From: Alphaproteobacteria bacterium
Lineage (GTDB): Bacteria > Pseudomonadota > Alphaproteobacteria > ATCC43930 > CGMCC-115725
Assembly: GCA_005888515.1 (NCBI GenBank)
Contig: VAZR01000246.1
Coordinates: 1-14,158, forward strand
Direction: 5' to 3'
Length of the DNA: 14,158 nt
Below, piece by piece: positions 1 to 6,993 of this stretch. A program made the position numbers and the translations under genes. Each line of letters starts with the position of its first letter. The first letter of the stretch is position 1. A model generated the notes under the pieces. It had not been told where the DNA came from and made no database searches. It saw nothing but the letters and a program-made list of their open reading frames with translations.

Positions 1-212
1 CGAGCGGTGCCCTCGATCGGATCGTGAAGCACCGTCGCGAAGGCCTTGAGATGCGGCTCGAGCCCGGGACTGACCTGCAGGGCCGGCGTGTCGACTTCGA
101 TAAACCCGCTTTCGGTGAAGAAATCGCGGACCGCGCCGAGTGCGCGGCTGCGCGCCATCAGCGTGCCGCGCCGTCCGGCGAACCGGTCGGGACGCCACCA
201 GGGGTCGCTCAT
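1..212 (-). CDS. epmA: EF-P--(R)-beta-lysine ligase EpmA (GenX/PoxA), N-terminal part, runs off window
   Basis: Only the first 70 codons are inside the window. The protein starts MSDPWWRPDRF and continues with the class II lysyl-tRNA-synthetase-like opening, a helix ending RDFFTESGFIEVDTPAL (about residues 29-45) and the motif SPGLEPHLKAF (about 48-58). This pattern, with no anticodon-binding domain before it, is typical of EpmA/GenX/PoxA rather than of LysRS itself. Members of this family activate (R)-beta-lysine and attach it to a lysine of elongation factor P. The start at 212 has an AGGAAGTGAG-like ribosome site just upstream. The gene diverges from efp, whose product is the known substrate of this family, with a 119-base gap likely holding both promoters. 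The rest, including the ATP-binding motifs 2 and 3, lies outside, so intactness cannot be judged. A second class II synthetase paralogue is the only real alternative. Confidence 0.85.
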   Translation of the reverse strand, partial: MSDPWWRPDRFAGRRGTLMARSRALGAVRDFFTESGFIEVDTPALQVSPGLEPHLKAFATVLHDPIEGTA

Positions 213-331
213 CGAACGCTCACTTCCTTGATCCGCCATTTAGCGCATTCCGCTTTCCCGGCTGTTTCCCAACTGGTAGGAAGCGGCTCAAATCCCCATG
301 TCAAGACGCTTGGAAACCGGACCCCATCGCC

Positions 332-901
332 ATGCCGAAGATCAACGCCATCGACCTCAAGCCGGGCAATGTGCTCGAGCATCAGAACAAGCTGTGGATT
401 GTCGTAAAGCGCGAACTGGTGCAACCCGGCAAGGGCGGCGCCTTTGCCCAGGTCGAATTGCGCGATCTGCGCAGCGGCAACAAGTCGACCGAGCGCTTCC
501 GTACCCAGGAAACCGTCGAGCGCGTTCGGCTCGACGAAAAGGACATGCAATTCCTCTACATGGAGGGCGACCAGGCGACTTTCATGGACAACGACACCTT
601 CGAACAGATCAGCGTGCCGCGCGAGCTGATCGGCGATCCCGCCGATTTCCTGCGCGACGGGATGGTCTGTCAGGTGATGCTCTATGAAGGGACCCCTCTC
701 TCGGTCGAGATGCCGCCGAACGTCACGATGGCGTTGGTCGAGGCCGATCCGGTCGTCCGCGGCCAGACGGCGTCTTCGTCCTACAAGCCGGGACGCCTGG
801 AAAATGGGCGACGGGTCATGATACCGCCCTATATCGAGGCCGGCACCCGCATCGTCGTCAATACCGCCGATGGCAGCTTCGTAGAACGCGCGAAGGACTG
901 A
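332..901 (+). CDS. efp: Translation elongation factor P
   Basis: The 189-residue product matches the usual EF-P length. It starts MPKINAIDLKPGNVLEH, has the N-terminal KOW-like domain (about 1-64) followed by two OB-type domains, and ends with the family's C-terminal pattern PPYIEAGTRIVVNTADG. The loop that reaches the ribosomal peptidyl-transferase centre reads VQPGKGGAF, with the modifiable lysine at residue 34 (codon at 431-433), exactly where E. coli EF-P is beta-lysylated. EF-P relieves ribosome stalling at polyproline stretches in the cytoplasm. The longer open frame from 140 was rejected because its extra N-terminus is antisense to epmA and unlike EF-P. It sits head to head with epmA and 34 bases before the phosphatase gene, probably as one transcript with it. 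No strong Shine-Dalgarno sequence was seen. Confidence 0.97.
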   Translation: MPKINAIDLKPGNVLEHQNKLWIVVKRELVQPGKGGAFAQVELRDLRSGNKSTERFRTQETVERVRLDEKDMQFLYMEGDQATFMDNDTFEQISVPRELIGDPADFLRDGMVCQVMLYEGTPLSVEMPPNVTMALVEADPVVRGQTASSSYKPGRLENGRRVMIPPYIEAGTRIVVNTADGSFVERAKD

Positions 902-935
902 GGCCGGGCGCGAGCAGATCCGGGATCGATCGGCC

Positions 936-1751
936 ATGGCGGTACGCTCGCCGGTGATCAATGTCATGGCCAATGCCGCCCTCAAGGCGGCGCGTGGCCT
1001 CATTCGCGATTTCGGCGAAGTCGAGCAGCTGCAGGTCTCGATCAAGGGACCGGGCGAGTTTGTCTCGACCGCCGATCTGAAGGCCGAACGAACCTTGAAA
1101 AACGAGCTGACTCGGGCCCGTCCCGGCTATGGCTTGTTATTCGAGGAAGGTGGCGAAGTCGCCGGCACCGACTCGCATCACCGCTGGATTGTCGACCCGC
1201 TCGACGGCACGACCAATTTCCTGCACGGCATCCCGCATTTTGCGATCTCGATCGGGCTCGAACGCGACGGCGAAATCGTCGCCGGAGTCATCTATGAGCC
1301 GACCCGTGACGAGATGTATTGGGCCGAGAAGGGCGCCGGCGCTTACCTCAACGACCGCCGCCTGAGAGTATCGGCGCGCCGCCAACTCGGCGAGGCGGTC
1401 ATCGGCACCGGCCTGCCATTCCGCGAACGCGGCAACCCGCCGGTTTACCTCGCCAGCCTCGCCGCGGTCATGACCGCGACCAGCGGCGTGCGGCGCTTCG
1501 GCGCGGCCGCGCTCGATCTTGCCTACGTCGCGGCCGGGCGGCTCGATGGGTTCTGGGAGTTCGGCCTGTTCCCATGGGACTTAGCCGCCGGGCTCCTGCT
1601 GGTGCGCGAGGCCGGCGGCTTTGTCAGCGATCTCGCCGGCGGGCAGACGATGATGCAAAGCGGCGACGTGCTGGTCGCCAATGACCGCTTGCACCTGCCG
1701 CTCGCCGCATTGATCCGCCAGGCGCTCCGGGACGGACGGCCGGCGGCATGA
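936..1751 (+). CDS. suhB: Inositol monophosphatase family protein (SuhB-like)
   Basis: A 271-residue protein of normal family length. Both signature motifs are present: WIVDPLDGTTNFLHG at about 84-98, giving metal ligands Asp87 and Asp90, and WDLAAGLLLVREAGG at about 214-228, giving Asp215. The upstream acidic pair Glu70-Glu71 (FEEGGE) completes the Mg2+ site. Family members hydrolyse inositol-1-phosphate or related sugar phosphates; E. coli SuhB also acts with the NusA/NusG transcription antitermination machinery. Substrate specificity cannot be read here. It lies 34 bases after efp, so co-transcription is likely. The start at 936 gives MAVRSPVINVM; an in-frame ATG at 966 is the alternative and would remove ten residues without touching the fold. 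The stop codon overlaps an ATGA that opens a 15-codon mini-ORF. The symbol is assigned by similarity only. Confidence 0.9.
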   Translation: MAVRSPVINVMANAALKAARGLIRDFGEVEQLQVSIKGPGEFVSTADLKAERTLKNELTRARPGYGLLFEEGGEVAGTDSHHRWIVDPLDGTTNFLHGIPHFAISIGLERDGEIVAGVIYEPTRDEMYWAEKGAGAYLNDRRLRVSARRQLGEAVIGTGLPFRERGNPPVYLASLAAVMTATSGVRRFGAAALDLAYVAAGRLDGFWEFGLFPWDLAAGLLLVREAGGFVSDLAGGQTMMQSGDVLVANDRLHLPLAALIRQALRDGRPAA

Positions 1752-1795
1752 TGGGGTCGCCCTTCCAGCCGCCAGGACGCAGATTCGGCAGATGA
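1748..1795 (+). CDS. Possible 15-codon mini-ORF linking suhB and the secreted-protein gene
   Basis: An ATG at 1748 overlaps the stop of the SuhB-like gene as ATGA. The frame encodes MMGSPFQPPGRRFGR and stops at 1793-1795, where the TGA again overlaps, as ATGA, the ATG of the next gene at 1792. Two ATGA junctions in a row are the classic geometry for translational coupling, in which a terminating ribosome restarts at the next start codon. The 88-residue gene has only a weak, distant ribosome site, so coupling would explain how it is translated. The peptide has no recognisable domain. Chance is a serious alternative because ATGA is short. Confidence 0.25.
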   Translation: MMGSPFQPPGRRFGR

Positions 1796-2058
1796 ATATC
1801 ATCATCGGGACTATCTCGGCGGCGATGATGACCCTGGCGTTGGTATCGCCGCCGGCGAGCGGCGCCGGCGATTGCTCGACCGCGAACGATGCCTTCCAGG
1901 CCGCTCTTGCCAAGGTGGTAAACGCGCTGCGCGGCTATGAGCAATGCGTCTCGGAGAGCAAAGGTAAGGACAAATGCTCGGCTGAGATGCAGGCGGTCGA
2001 TGACGCGCATGATGATTTCGAGGACGCGGTCAACGACTACAAGCAGGCCTGTCCGTGA
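1792..2058 (+). CDS. Small secreted four-cysteine protein, unknown function
   Basis: An 88-residue protein I do not recognise. The first ~25 residues (MNIIIGTISAAMMTLALVS, then PPASGAG) form a hydrophobic signal-peptide-like segment with a plausible cleavage site near residues 24-26, though the usual positive charge at the very start is missing. The mature part of about 62 residues is acidic and helical in character and has four cysteines (28, 52, 62, 87), which suggests two disulfide bonds in the periplasm or outside. The spacing is not a c-type haem motif, since there is no CxxCH. It is 40 bases after the SuhB-like gene and may be coupled to it through the mini-ORF at 1748. The only Shine-Dalgarno candidate (AGGA near 1773) is about 15 bases from the start, which is far. 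A rare ATT start at 1783 would add an arginine to the signal peptide. Confidence 0.7.
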   Translation: MNIIIGTISAAMMTLALVSPPASGAGDCSTANDAFQAALAKVVNALRGYEQCVSESKGKDKCSAEMQAVDDAHDDFEDAVNDYKQACP

Positions 2059-2202
2059 ACTCCGCCCGGCGCTGACCGACGCCTCAAATAGTCAGCGTGC
2101 GGGGCTCTGAATCCAAGCTCGTGTCCGGGCATTAGCGGAAACATTGCAGAGATTTCAGTGTCGCCGTTGGCGGCCTTCGGCTACCTTGCCTCAGGCTTGG
2201 CA

Positions 2203-2222
2203 GACCGAGACCGGTCGCGGTC
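2203..2222. promoter_or_regulatory. Imperfect 20-bp dyad in the gap before the MotA-like gene
   Basis: GACCG at the left end and CGGTC at the right surround the central palindrome ACCGGT. The 253-base gap 2059-2311 is otherwise featureless. The dyad is followed by a short T-rich stretch (GTTTCGGATTTT), so it could be a weak terminator for the efp-suhB unit or a protein-binding site for the gene downstream. Evidence is symmetry only. Confidence 0.25.
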
Positions 2223-2311
2223 GTTTCGGATTTTGAGGAGTCGGCTCGCGATGCACATGACGCCCGCGCCGGGGGCCGCGCGGCAACAGCGTTGATCGCG
2301 GCCGCAACGTA

Positions 2312-3517
2312 ATGGCGGCGGTAGAGCGCGACACTGCGGCGGCACAATTGGAGCGGCGCCGCATGCACCGCTCGCATCGCTTCTTGTTGCGAATGTCGGT
2401 GTTCCTCGGCCTGGTGGCGGCGCTCGCCTACGGGCTGCACCGGCCGTTGCTGGCCGCCTTCCTCGGCAATCCGGCGGTCAACGGCGTGATCCTCGGGGTG
2501 CTGATTGCCGGCATCATCTACATTTTCCGCCAGGTCATGCTGCTCGATCCCGAGGTCGATTGGATCGAGAGTTTCCGCAAGCGCCTCGCGAACCGGGACC
2601 TGACCGCGCCGCCCGGCAAGGCGCCGCGGCTTCTGGGGCCCATGGCGCGGATGCTGAGCGCACGCCAAGACGGTCGGGTCAGCTTGTCGGCGACATCGCT
2701 GCGAACCCTGCTCGACGGCATCGCCTCGCGGCTCGACGAGACGCGCGAAACCTCGCGCTACTTGATCGGCGTCTTGGTGTTCCTCGGCCTGCTCGGCACC
2801 TTTTACGGGTTGCTGGAGACGGTGCGCTCCGTCGGCGGCGTGATCACCGCGCTCAACGTTTCGGCCAGTGATGTCGCCCGCGCTTTTGCCGATCTCAAGG
2901 CCGGGCTGGAATCCCCGCTGCACGGCATGGCGACGGCGTTCAGCTCGTCGCTGTTTGGGCTCGCCGGCAGCCTTGTTCTCGGTTTTCTCGATCTGCAAGC
3001 CGGGCAGGCGCAGAACCGCTTCTACAACGAACTCGAGGAATGGCTGTCGACCTACACTCGCTTGTCTTCCGGATCGCTGGGCGAAGGCGGCGACGGTTCG
3101 GTGCCCGCCTATATCCAGGCCTTGCTGGAACAGACCGCCGACAGCCTGGAAAACCTGCAGCGCCTGCTCGGCCGCAGCGAGGAGGGCCGCATTGCTGCCA
3201 ACGCCACACTTACCGGCCTCAACGACCGGCTCGGTGCGATCGGCGAATATCTGAATGCCGGGCAGGCGCAAATGGTGCGGCTTGCCGAAAATCAGATCGA
3301 GCTGAAGCCGTTGCTGTCGCGCTTGACCACGGTAGCCGAGAACTCGTTGGGCCAGGACGAGGTGCTGCGCGGCCATTTGCGCAACATCGAGGCTTACACG
3401 GCGCGCCTGACCGAGGACCTCGCCGAAGGCCGGGCGCAAAGCGTCCACGAGCTGCGCAACGAGATCCGCCTTCTCGCCCGCACCATCGCCGCGCTCGCTG
3501 ACGAAGGCAGCCGCTGA
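2312..3517 (+). CDS. MotA/TolQ/ExbB-like proton-channel family membrane protein
   Basis: A 401-residue inner-membrane protein. Hydrophobic segments lie at about 25-43, 57-75, 150-168 and 205-228, the 2+2 arrangement of MotA-type stators, with a cytoplasmic loop of about 75 residues between pairs. The third segment, GVLVFLGLLGTFYGLLETV (about 153-171), is the characteristic MotA/TolQ/ExbB stretch, and PLHGMATAFSSSLFGLAGS (about 202-220) forms the fourth. The C-terminal ~170 residues are hydrophilic and helical, probably cytoplasmic. Relatives use ion flow to drive work on a partner that binds peptidoglycan or spans the periplasm, and the next gene is exactly such a partner. No flagellar gene is nearby, so motility is not implied. 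The start at 2312 is the longest; an ATG at 2363 has a better ribosome site (GGAG, nine bases away) and would remove 17 charged residues. Confidence 0.88.
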   Translation: MAAVERDTAAAQLERRRMHRSHRFLLRMSVFLGLVAALAYGLHRPLLAAFLGNPAVNGVILGVLIAGIIYIFRQVMLLDPEVDWIESFRKRLANRDLTAPPGKAPRLLGPMARMLSARQDGRVSLSATSLRTLLDGIASRLDETRETSRYLIGVLVFLGLLGTFYGLLETVRSVGGVITALNVSASDVARAFADLKAGLESPLHGMATAFSSSLFGLAGSLVLGFLDLQAGQAQNRFYNELEEWLSTYTRLSSGSLGEGGDGSVPAYIQALLEQTADSLENLQRLLGRSEEGRIAANATLTGLNDRLGAIGEYLNAGQAQMVRLAENQIELKPLLSRLTTVAENSLGQDEVLRGHLRNIEAYTARLTEDLAEGRAQSVHELRNEIRLLARTIAALADEGSR

Positions 3518-3551
3518 TCTCCCGCCCGTAGCATTCCGCCCTTATCGATTC

Positions 3552-4895
3552 ATGGCCCTCAGTACCCGTCGTTCGCGTCGTCCCAGCATCGATATCTGGC
3601 CGGGTTTCGTCGACGCCCTGGCGCAGCTGTTGATGGTGATCATCTTCGTGCTGCTGGTGTTCACCGCCGGCCAGTTTCTGCTCTCGGACGCGCTGTCGGG
3701 GCGCGACAAGGCGCTGCAGCAGCTGCAGCTCCAGCTCAATGAATTGACCGATCTGCTGACCGGCGAAAAGCGCACTAGCGCGGAGCTGCGCGCCGGCTCG
3801 GCGAGCCTCGCCGCTCAGCTCCAATCGGCGATTGCGGAGCGCGACGCGCTTGCGACCAGGGTCGCCGATCTGGCGGCCAAGGCGGACCAGGAGGTCGCGC
3901 GCGCCGATCAGGCGACCGGCAAATTGCGCGATGCCGAGGCGGTCGTCGCCGCCGACAAGGAAAAGGTCGAGCTGCAGCTGAAGCAGATCGAGAGCCTGCG
4001 GCGCGACATCGAGGCGCTGAAGACCGTGCGCGCCGATCTCGAAAGCAAAGTCGCAGGGCTTGCCGCCGGCCAGCAGCAGAGCGCCCAGGAAGCGGGTGCG
4101 CTCCGCGACCGCTCGAAGGAGCTGGAGGCCCGGATCGCCAGCGAGCAGGAAAGAACGGCTCTGGCGCAAAAGGAGATCTCCGACCGCGATATTCGGCTGC
4201 GCGCCCTCGGCGAGCGGGCCGACAAGGCCGAGGCGGCGCTCGCCGCCGAGCAGCAGACGAGCCGCGCGAAGCGCGCCGAGGTCGACCAGCTCAGCAGCCA
4301 GATCGTCGCGTTGCGGGAGCAGCTGGCGAAGATCGCTGCGGCGCTCGATATCTCCGAGGCCAAGGCGAAGGAGCAGCAGGGGCAGATCGTCGATCTCGGA
4401 CGACGGCTGAACGCGGCGTTGGCGAGCAAGGTGCAGGAACTGGCCCGCTATCGTTCCGAGTTCTTCGGCCGCCTGCGCGAGATCATCGGCGACCGCGCCG
4501 ACATTCGCATCGTCGGCGACCGTTTCGTGTTCCAATCCGAAGTGCTGTTCGCACCCGGCAGCGCCGAGCTGACCGACCCGGCGAGAGCCCAGCTCGACCC
4601 GGTGATCACCGCCCTGAAAGCGATTTCCCAGAAGATCCCGCCGGACATCAATTGGGTGCTGCGGATCGACGGCCATACCGACCGGCGGCCGATCAGCAAT
4701 GCCCCATTCCCCTCGAACTGGGAGCTGTCTGCAGCCCGCGCGATCTCGGTCGTGCGCTACGCGGTTGGCCAGGGCGTCCCCCCGGCAAGGCTGGCGGCGG
4801 CGGGCTTTGCCGATAACCAGCCGCTCGAACCCGGCGACAATGACGAGGCGTATCGTCGCAATCGCCGGATCGAACTGAAATTAACCGAAAGGTAA
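3552..4895 (+). CDS. MotB/OmpA-like peptidoglycan-binding partner with long coiled coil
   Basis: A 447-residue protein with three parts. Residues 1-20 are basic and cytoplasmic. A single membrane helix follows at about 22-44, with Asp21 at its start (FVDALAQLLM), the place of the proton-binding Asp32 of MotB. Residues about 52-300 are an almost uninterrupted Ala/Leu/Glu/Lys/Gln heptad-rich coiled coil. The C-terminal ~120 residues are an OmpA/MotB peptidoglycan-binding domain, with FVFQSEVLFAPGSAELT, LRIDGHTDRRPI and the closing YRRNRRIELKL. It lies 34 bases after the MotA-like gene and is surely its partner, giving a stator-like complex anchored in the cell wall. The coiled coil is much longer than the linker of flagellar MotB, which is the main oddity. 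No clear Shine-Dalgarno site precedes the ATG, so translation may be coupled to the upstream gene. Confidence 0.88.
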   Translation: MALSTRRSRRPSIDIWPGFVDALAQLLMVIIFVLLVFTAGQFLLSDALSGRDKALQQLQLQLNELTDLLTGEKRTSAELRAGSASLAAQLQSAIAERDALATRVADLAAKADQEVARADQATGKLRDAEAVVAADKEKVELQLKQIESLRRDIEALKTVRADLESKVAGLAAGQQQSAQEAGALRDRSKELEARIASEQERTALAQKEISDRDIRLRALGERADKAEAALAAEQQTSRAKRAEVDQLSSQIVALREQLAKIAAALDISEAKAKEQQGQIVDLGRRLNAALASKVQELARYRSEFFGRLREIIGDRADIRIVGDRFVFQSEVLFAPGSAELTDPARAQLDPVITALKAISQKIPPDINWVLRIDGHTDRRPISNAPFPSNWELSAARAISVVRYAVGQGVPPARLAAAGFADNQPLEPGDNDEAYRRNRRIELKLTER

Positions 4896-4986
4896 CCTTG
4901 CCAGGAGCGACCCGGTTTGACTATCTGCCTTCATTAGTGGCGGAAATCGCCCGGGCCCTGGGTAGTTTTGCCGCGCAGCCTCGAGA

Positions 4987-5002
4987 CCGGCCGTGAAGCC
5001 GG
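4987..5002 (+). promoter_or_regulatory. Small hairpin in the gap between the OmpA-like gene and the ABC operon
   Basis: CCGGC and GCCGG form a 5-bp stem around CGTGAA. Its sequence resembles the stronger hairpin at 5096-5118 (shared GACCGGC start, similar GTGAA/GTAAG loop). No T-run follows, so it is not a clear intrinsic terminator. Function unknown. Confidence 0.25.
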
Positions 5003-5049
5003 CGGCCCGACCGGCGCAGAATCGGTGAGGCATTTTCGCATGGCTGCGC

Positions 5050-5077
5050 TAGAATGCGTGCAATGCTCCAATTGGAG
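5050..5077 (+). promoter_or_regulatory. Candidate promoter -10 and 12-bp palindromic operator ahead of the ABC operon
   Basis: TAGAAT at 5050-5055 resembles a sigma-70 -10 box; the matching -35 position (GAGGCA, 17 bases upstream) is poor. Immediately downstream, at 5066-5077, is the perfect palindrome CTCCAATTGGAG. If transcription starts about seven bases after the -10 box, the palindrome would cover the first transcribed bases, a common place for a repressor site. Sugar importer operons are usually repressed this way, but no regulator gene is in the window to pair with it. Confidence 0.35.
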
Positions 5078-5095
5078 TACATCGATCACCCGTGA

Positions 5096-5118
5096 CCGGC
5101 GGCCGTAAGAGCCGCCGG
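5096..5118 (+). promoter_or_regulatory. Leader hairpin just before the ribosome site of the first permease
   Basis: CCGGCGGC (5096-5103) and GCCGCCGG (5111-5118) form a perfect 8-bp GC-rich stem around the loop CGTAAGA. It ends ten bases before the GAGGAG ribosome site (5128-5133). There is no T-run, so it is probably not a terminator. It could stabilise the 5' end of the mRNA or take part in translational control. Confidence 0.45.
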
Positions 5119-5142
5119 CGCTAGGATGAGGAGACCCTTTGC

Positions 5143-6072
5143 ATGGCCGATGCCGTAGCGCGCGACCTGCGAATTCCGGTGGTTAGGAGACGGGTAGGCG
5201 CCCGCGCTCTTGTCAGCCGCAAGTCCATGATCGCGTTTTTCTTTGCGCTGCCGCTGATCCTGATCGTTCTCTGCCTGGTCGTGTATCCGGCGTTCTATTC
5301 GATGCATTTGGCGACGCTGAACAAGTCGATGACGAAATTCGTCGGCTTCGGGAATTTCGAGTTCCTGTTCAAGCGCAATACCTTCTGGATGGTCGTCGAA
5401 CAGTCGGTCTTGTTCGCCGTCACCGCGGTCATCTTCAAGGCGGTGATCGGTTTCGTCGTCGCCCATTTCGTGCACAACATCCCGCTAAAGGGACAGCGCA
5501 AATGGCGCGGCATGCTGCTGATCCCGTGGGTCATTCCGCCGGCGATGAGCACGCTCGCCTGGTTGTGGCTGTTCGACCCCTCCTACAGCGCGTTCAACTG
5601 GATCCTGAACCATCTCGGCCTGGCGGGGATCCCCTGGCTCGGCAATCCGTATTGGGCGCGGGCCGGGATCATTCTCGTCAATGTCTGGGTCGGCTCGCCG
5701 TTCTTCATGATCATGTATCTGGCAGCCCTGAAATCAGTGCCGGAGCAGCTGCATGAAGCCGCCGCGATCGATGGCGCCAACTGGTTCCAGAAAATCTGGT
5801 ACGTCAATCTGCCGATGATGCGGAACATCATCCAGATCACGGCGCTGTTCTCGCTGATTGTGACCTTCGCGAATTTCGACATCGTCAAGATCCTGACCAA
5901 TGGCGGCCCGGTCGATCAGACCCATGTCTTCGCGACCTGGGCATTTACCCTGGGTATTTGGGGCAACGACATCCCGCTTGGGGCGTCGGTGTCGCTGTTC
6001 ATGTTCCCCATCCTGGCGGTCGCGGCGGGGCTGATCCTTCGCAACATCCGCAATCGCGGCAATGAGGCTTGA
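5143..6072 (+). CDS. Carbohydrate ABC transporter permease, MalF/UgpA type
   Basis: A 309-residue inner-membrane permease. It has a basic N-terminus, a first membrane helix at about 29-50, and further helices through the BPD_transp_1 domain. The cytoplasmic EAA loop, which docks on the ATPase, is LHEAAAIDGANWFQKIW at about 203-219, followed by the expected VNLPMM. Length and motifs fit the MalF/UgpA-like CUT1 family of sugar and polyol importers. The start has a strong GAGGAG ribosome site nine bases upstream. It heads a three-gene unit; the next permease starts one base after this stop codon, implying coupled translation. Importers of this class need a periplasmic solute-binding protein, and none is encoded before or after. 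The substrate cannot be read from the permease alone. Confidence 0.93.
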   Translation: MADAVARDLRIPVVRRRVGARALVSRKSMIAFFFALPLILIVLCLVVYPAFYSMHLATLNKSMTKFVGFGNFEFLFKRNTFWMVVEQSVLFAVTAVIFKAVIGFVVAHFVHNIPLKGQRKWRGMLLIPWVIPPAMSTLAWLWLFDPSYSAFNWILNHLGLAGIPWLGNPYWARAGIILVNVWVGSPFFMIMYLAALKSVPEQLHEAAAIDGANWFQKIWYVNLPMMRNIIQITALFSLIVTFANFDIVKILTNGGPVDQTHVFATWAFTLGIWGNDIPLGASVSLFMFPILAVAAGLILRNIRNRGNEA

Positions 6073-6073
6073 G

Positions 6074-6988
6074 ATGACCACCGCAACCGCACAGATCGGC
6101 ACCGGAGAGCGCAGCGCAGTGCGCTATGGCAGCATTGCGCGCGGCCGGAAGCGCACGCTCTACTGGTCCTATTTCTTTCTGATCCTGTTCGTCATCTTCT
6201 TCCTGATGCCGCCGGTCTACATGTTCATTACCTCGCTCAAGACCAGCGCGGAGATCGGGGCCGTCACCAATCCGTGGTGGGTGTACCACCCGACCCTGCA
6301 GAACTACATCGACCTGCTGAGCCAGGCGCAGTTCCTGACCTTCTTCAAGAACTCGGCGCTGGTGGCGGTGATCGTCGTGTCGGTGACGATGGTGGTCAGC
6401 ATCATGGCCGCCTTTTCATTGGCACGGATGAAGTTCTGGGGATCGGGGACGCTGGCGACCGGCGTGTTCCTGACCTACCTGATCCCGGAATCGCTGCTGT
6501 TCATCCCGCTGTTCAAGATCTTTGCCTTCATCCATGATTTGACCGGCATCGAGCTGATCAATCACTGGTGGGTTCTGGTCTTCCTGTACCCGACTTTGAC
6601 GGTGCCGTTCTGCACCTGGATCATGATCGGCTATTTCGCCAGCATCCCGAAGGAGCTCGACGAGGCGGCGCTGATCGACGGCGCCGGCTATATCCAGATC
6701 CTGACCCGCGTGTTTATCCCGGTCGCATTGCCAGGCATCATCGCGGCGACGATCTTCTGCTTCACGGTTTCGTGGGCGAATTTTCTCTACCCCCTAGCCT
6801 TCACGACCTCGGCCGATCAGCTCGTGCTGCCGGTCGGCATTGTCACGACCCTGATCAAGGGTGACGTGTACAATTGGGGGCAGATCATGACGGGAGCGCT
6901 GCTCGGCGCTGCCCCGCCACTGATCATCTACGCGTTTCTGATGGATTATTACATTGCCGGCCTGACTGCCGGCGCGACCAAGGGATAA
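6074..6988 (+). CDS. Carbohydrate ABC transporter permease, MalG/UgpE type
   Basis: A 304-residue permease with a helix at about 30-53, a cluster of helices in the BPD_transp_1 domain, the EAA loop LDEAALIDGAGYIQILTR at about 195-212, and the C-terminal GLTAGATKG that is typical of MalG-like subunits. It pairs with the preceding permease to form the membrane channel. I chose the ATG at 6074 because GAGG at 6064-6067 sits at ideal distance. An in-frame ATG at 6062 would add four residues and overlap the first permease. The ATPase gene begins five bases after the stop, so all three genes form one transcript. Confidence 0.93.
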   Translation: MTTATAQIGTGERSAVRYGSIARGRKRTLYWSYFFLILFVIFFLMPPVYMFITSLKTSAEIGAVTNPWWVYHPTLQNYIDLLSQAQFLTFFKNSALVAVIVVSVTMVVSIMAAFSLARMKFWGSGTLATGVFLTYLIPESLLFIPLFKIFAFIHDLTGIELINHWWVLVFLYPTLTVPFCTWIMIGYFASIPKELDEAALIDGAGYIQILTRVFIPVALPGIIAATIFCFTVSWANFLYPLAFTTSADQLVLPVGIVTTLIKGDVYNWGQIMTGALLGAAPPLIIYAFLMDYYIAGLTAGATKG

Positions 6989-6993
6989 GCACC

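Noticed and set aside
140..331. N-terminal extension of EF-P from the ATG at 140
   Set aside because: The extra 64 codons lie antisense to epmA and in the divergent promoter gap, and EF-P proteins start at MPKI-type sequence.
209..1045. 278-codon open frame on the minus strand across efp
   Set aside because: Antisense shadow of efp and the start of the SuhB-like gene; no domain match.
2132..3448. 438-codon open frame on the minus strand
   Set aside because: It is antisense to the MotA-like gene, rich in Arg/Gln/His as GC-rich shadows are, and has no recognisable domain.
3219..4676. 485-codon open frame on the minus strand
   Set aside because: It mirrors the coiled-coil gene; its repetitive Leu/Arg/Gly composition comes from the opposite strand's heptads.
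2312..4895. Zorya-type anti-phage system (ZorA/ZorB)
   Set aside because: The pair is MotA/MotB-like as in Zorya, but no ZorC, ZorD or ZorE gene is present, the long tail is in the B-like rather than the A-like subunit, and the neighbours are housekeeping genes.
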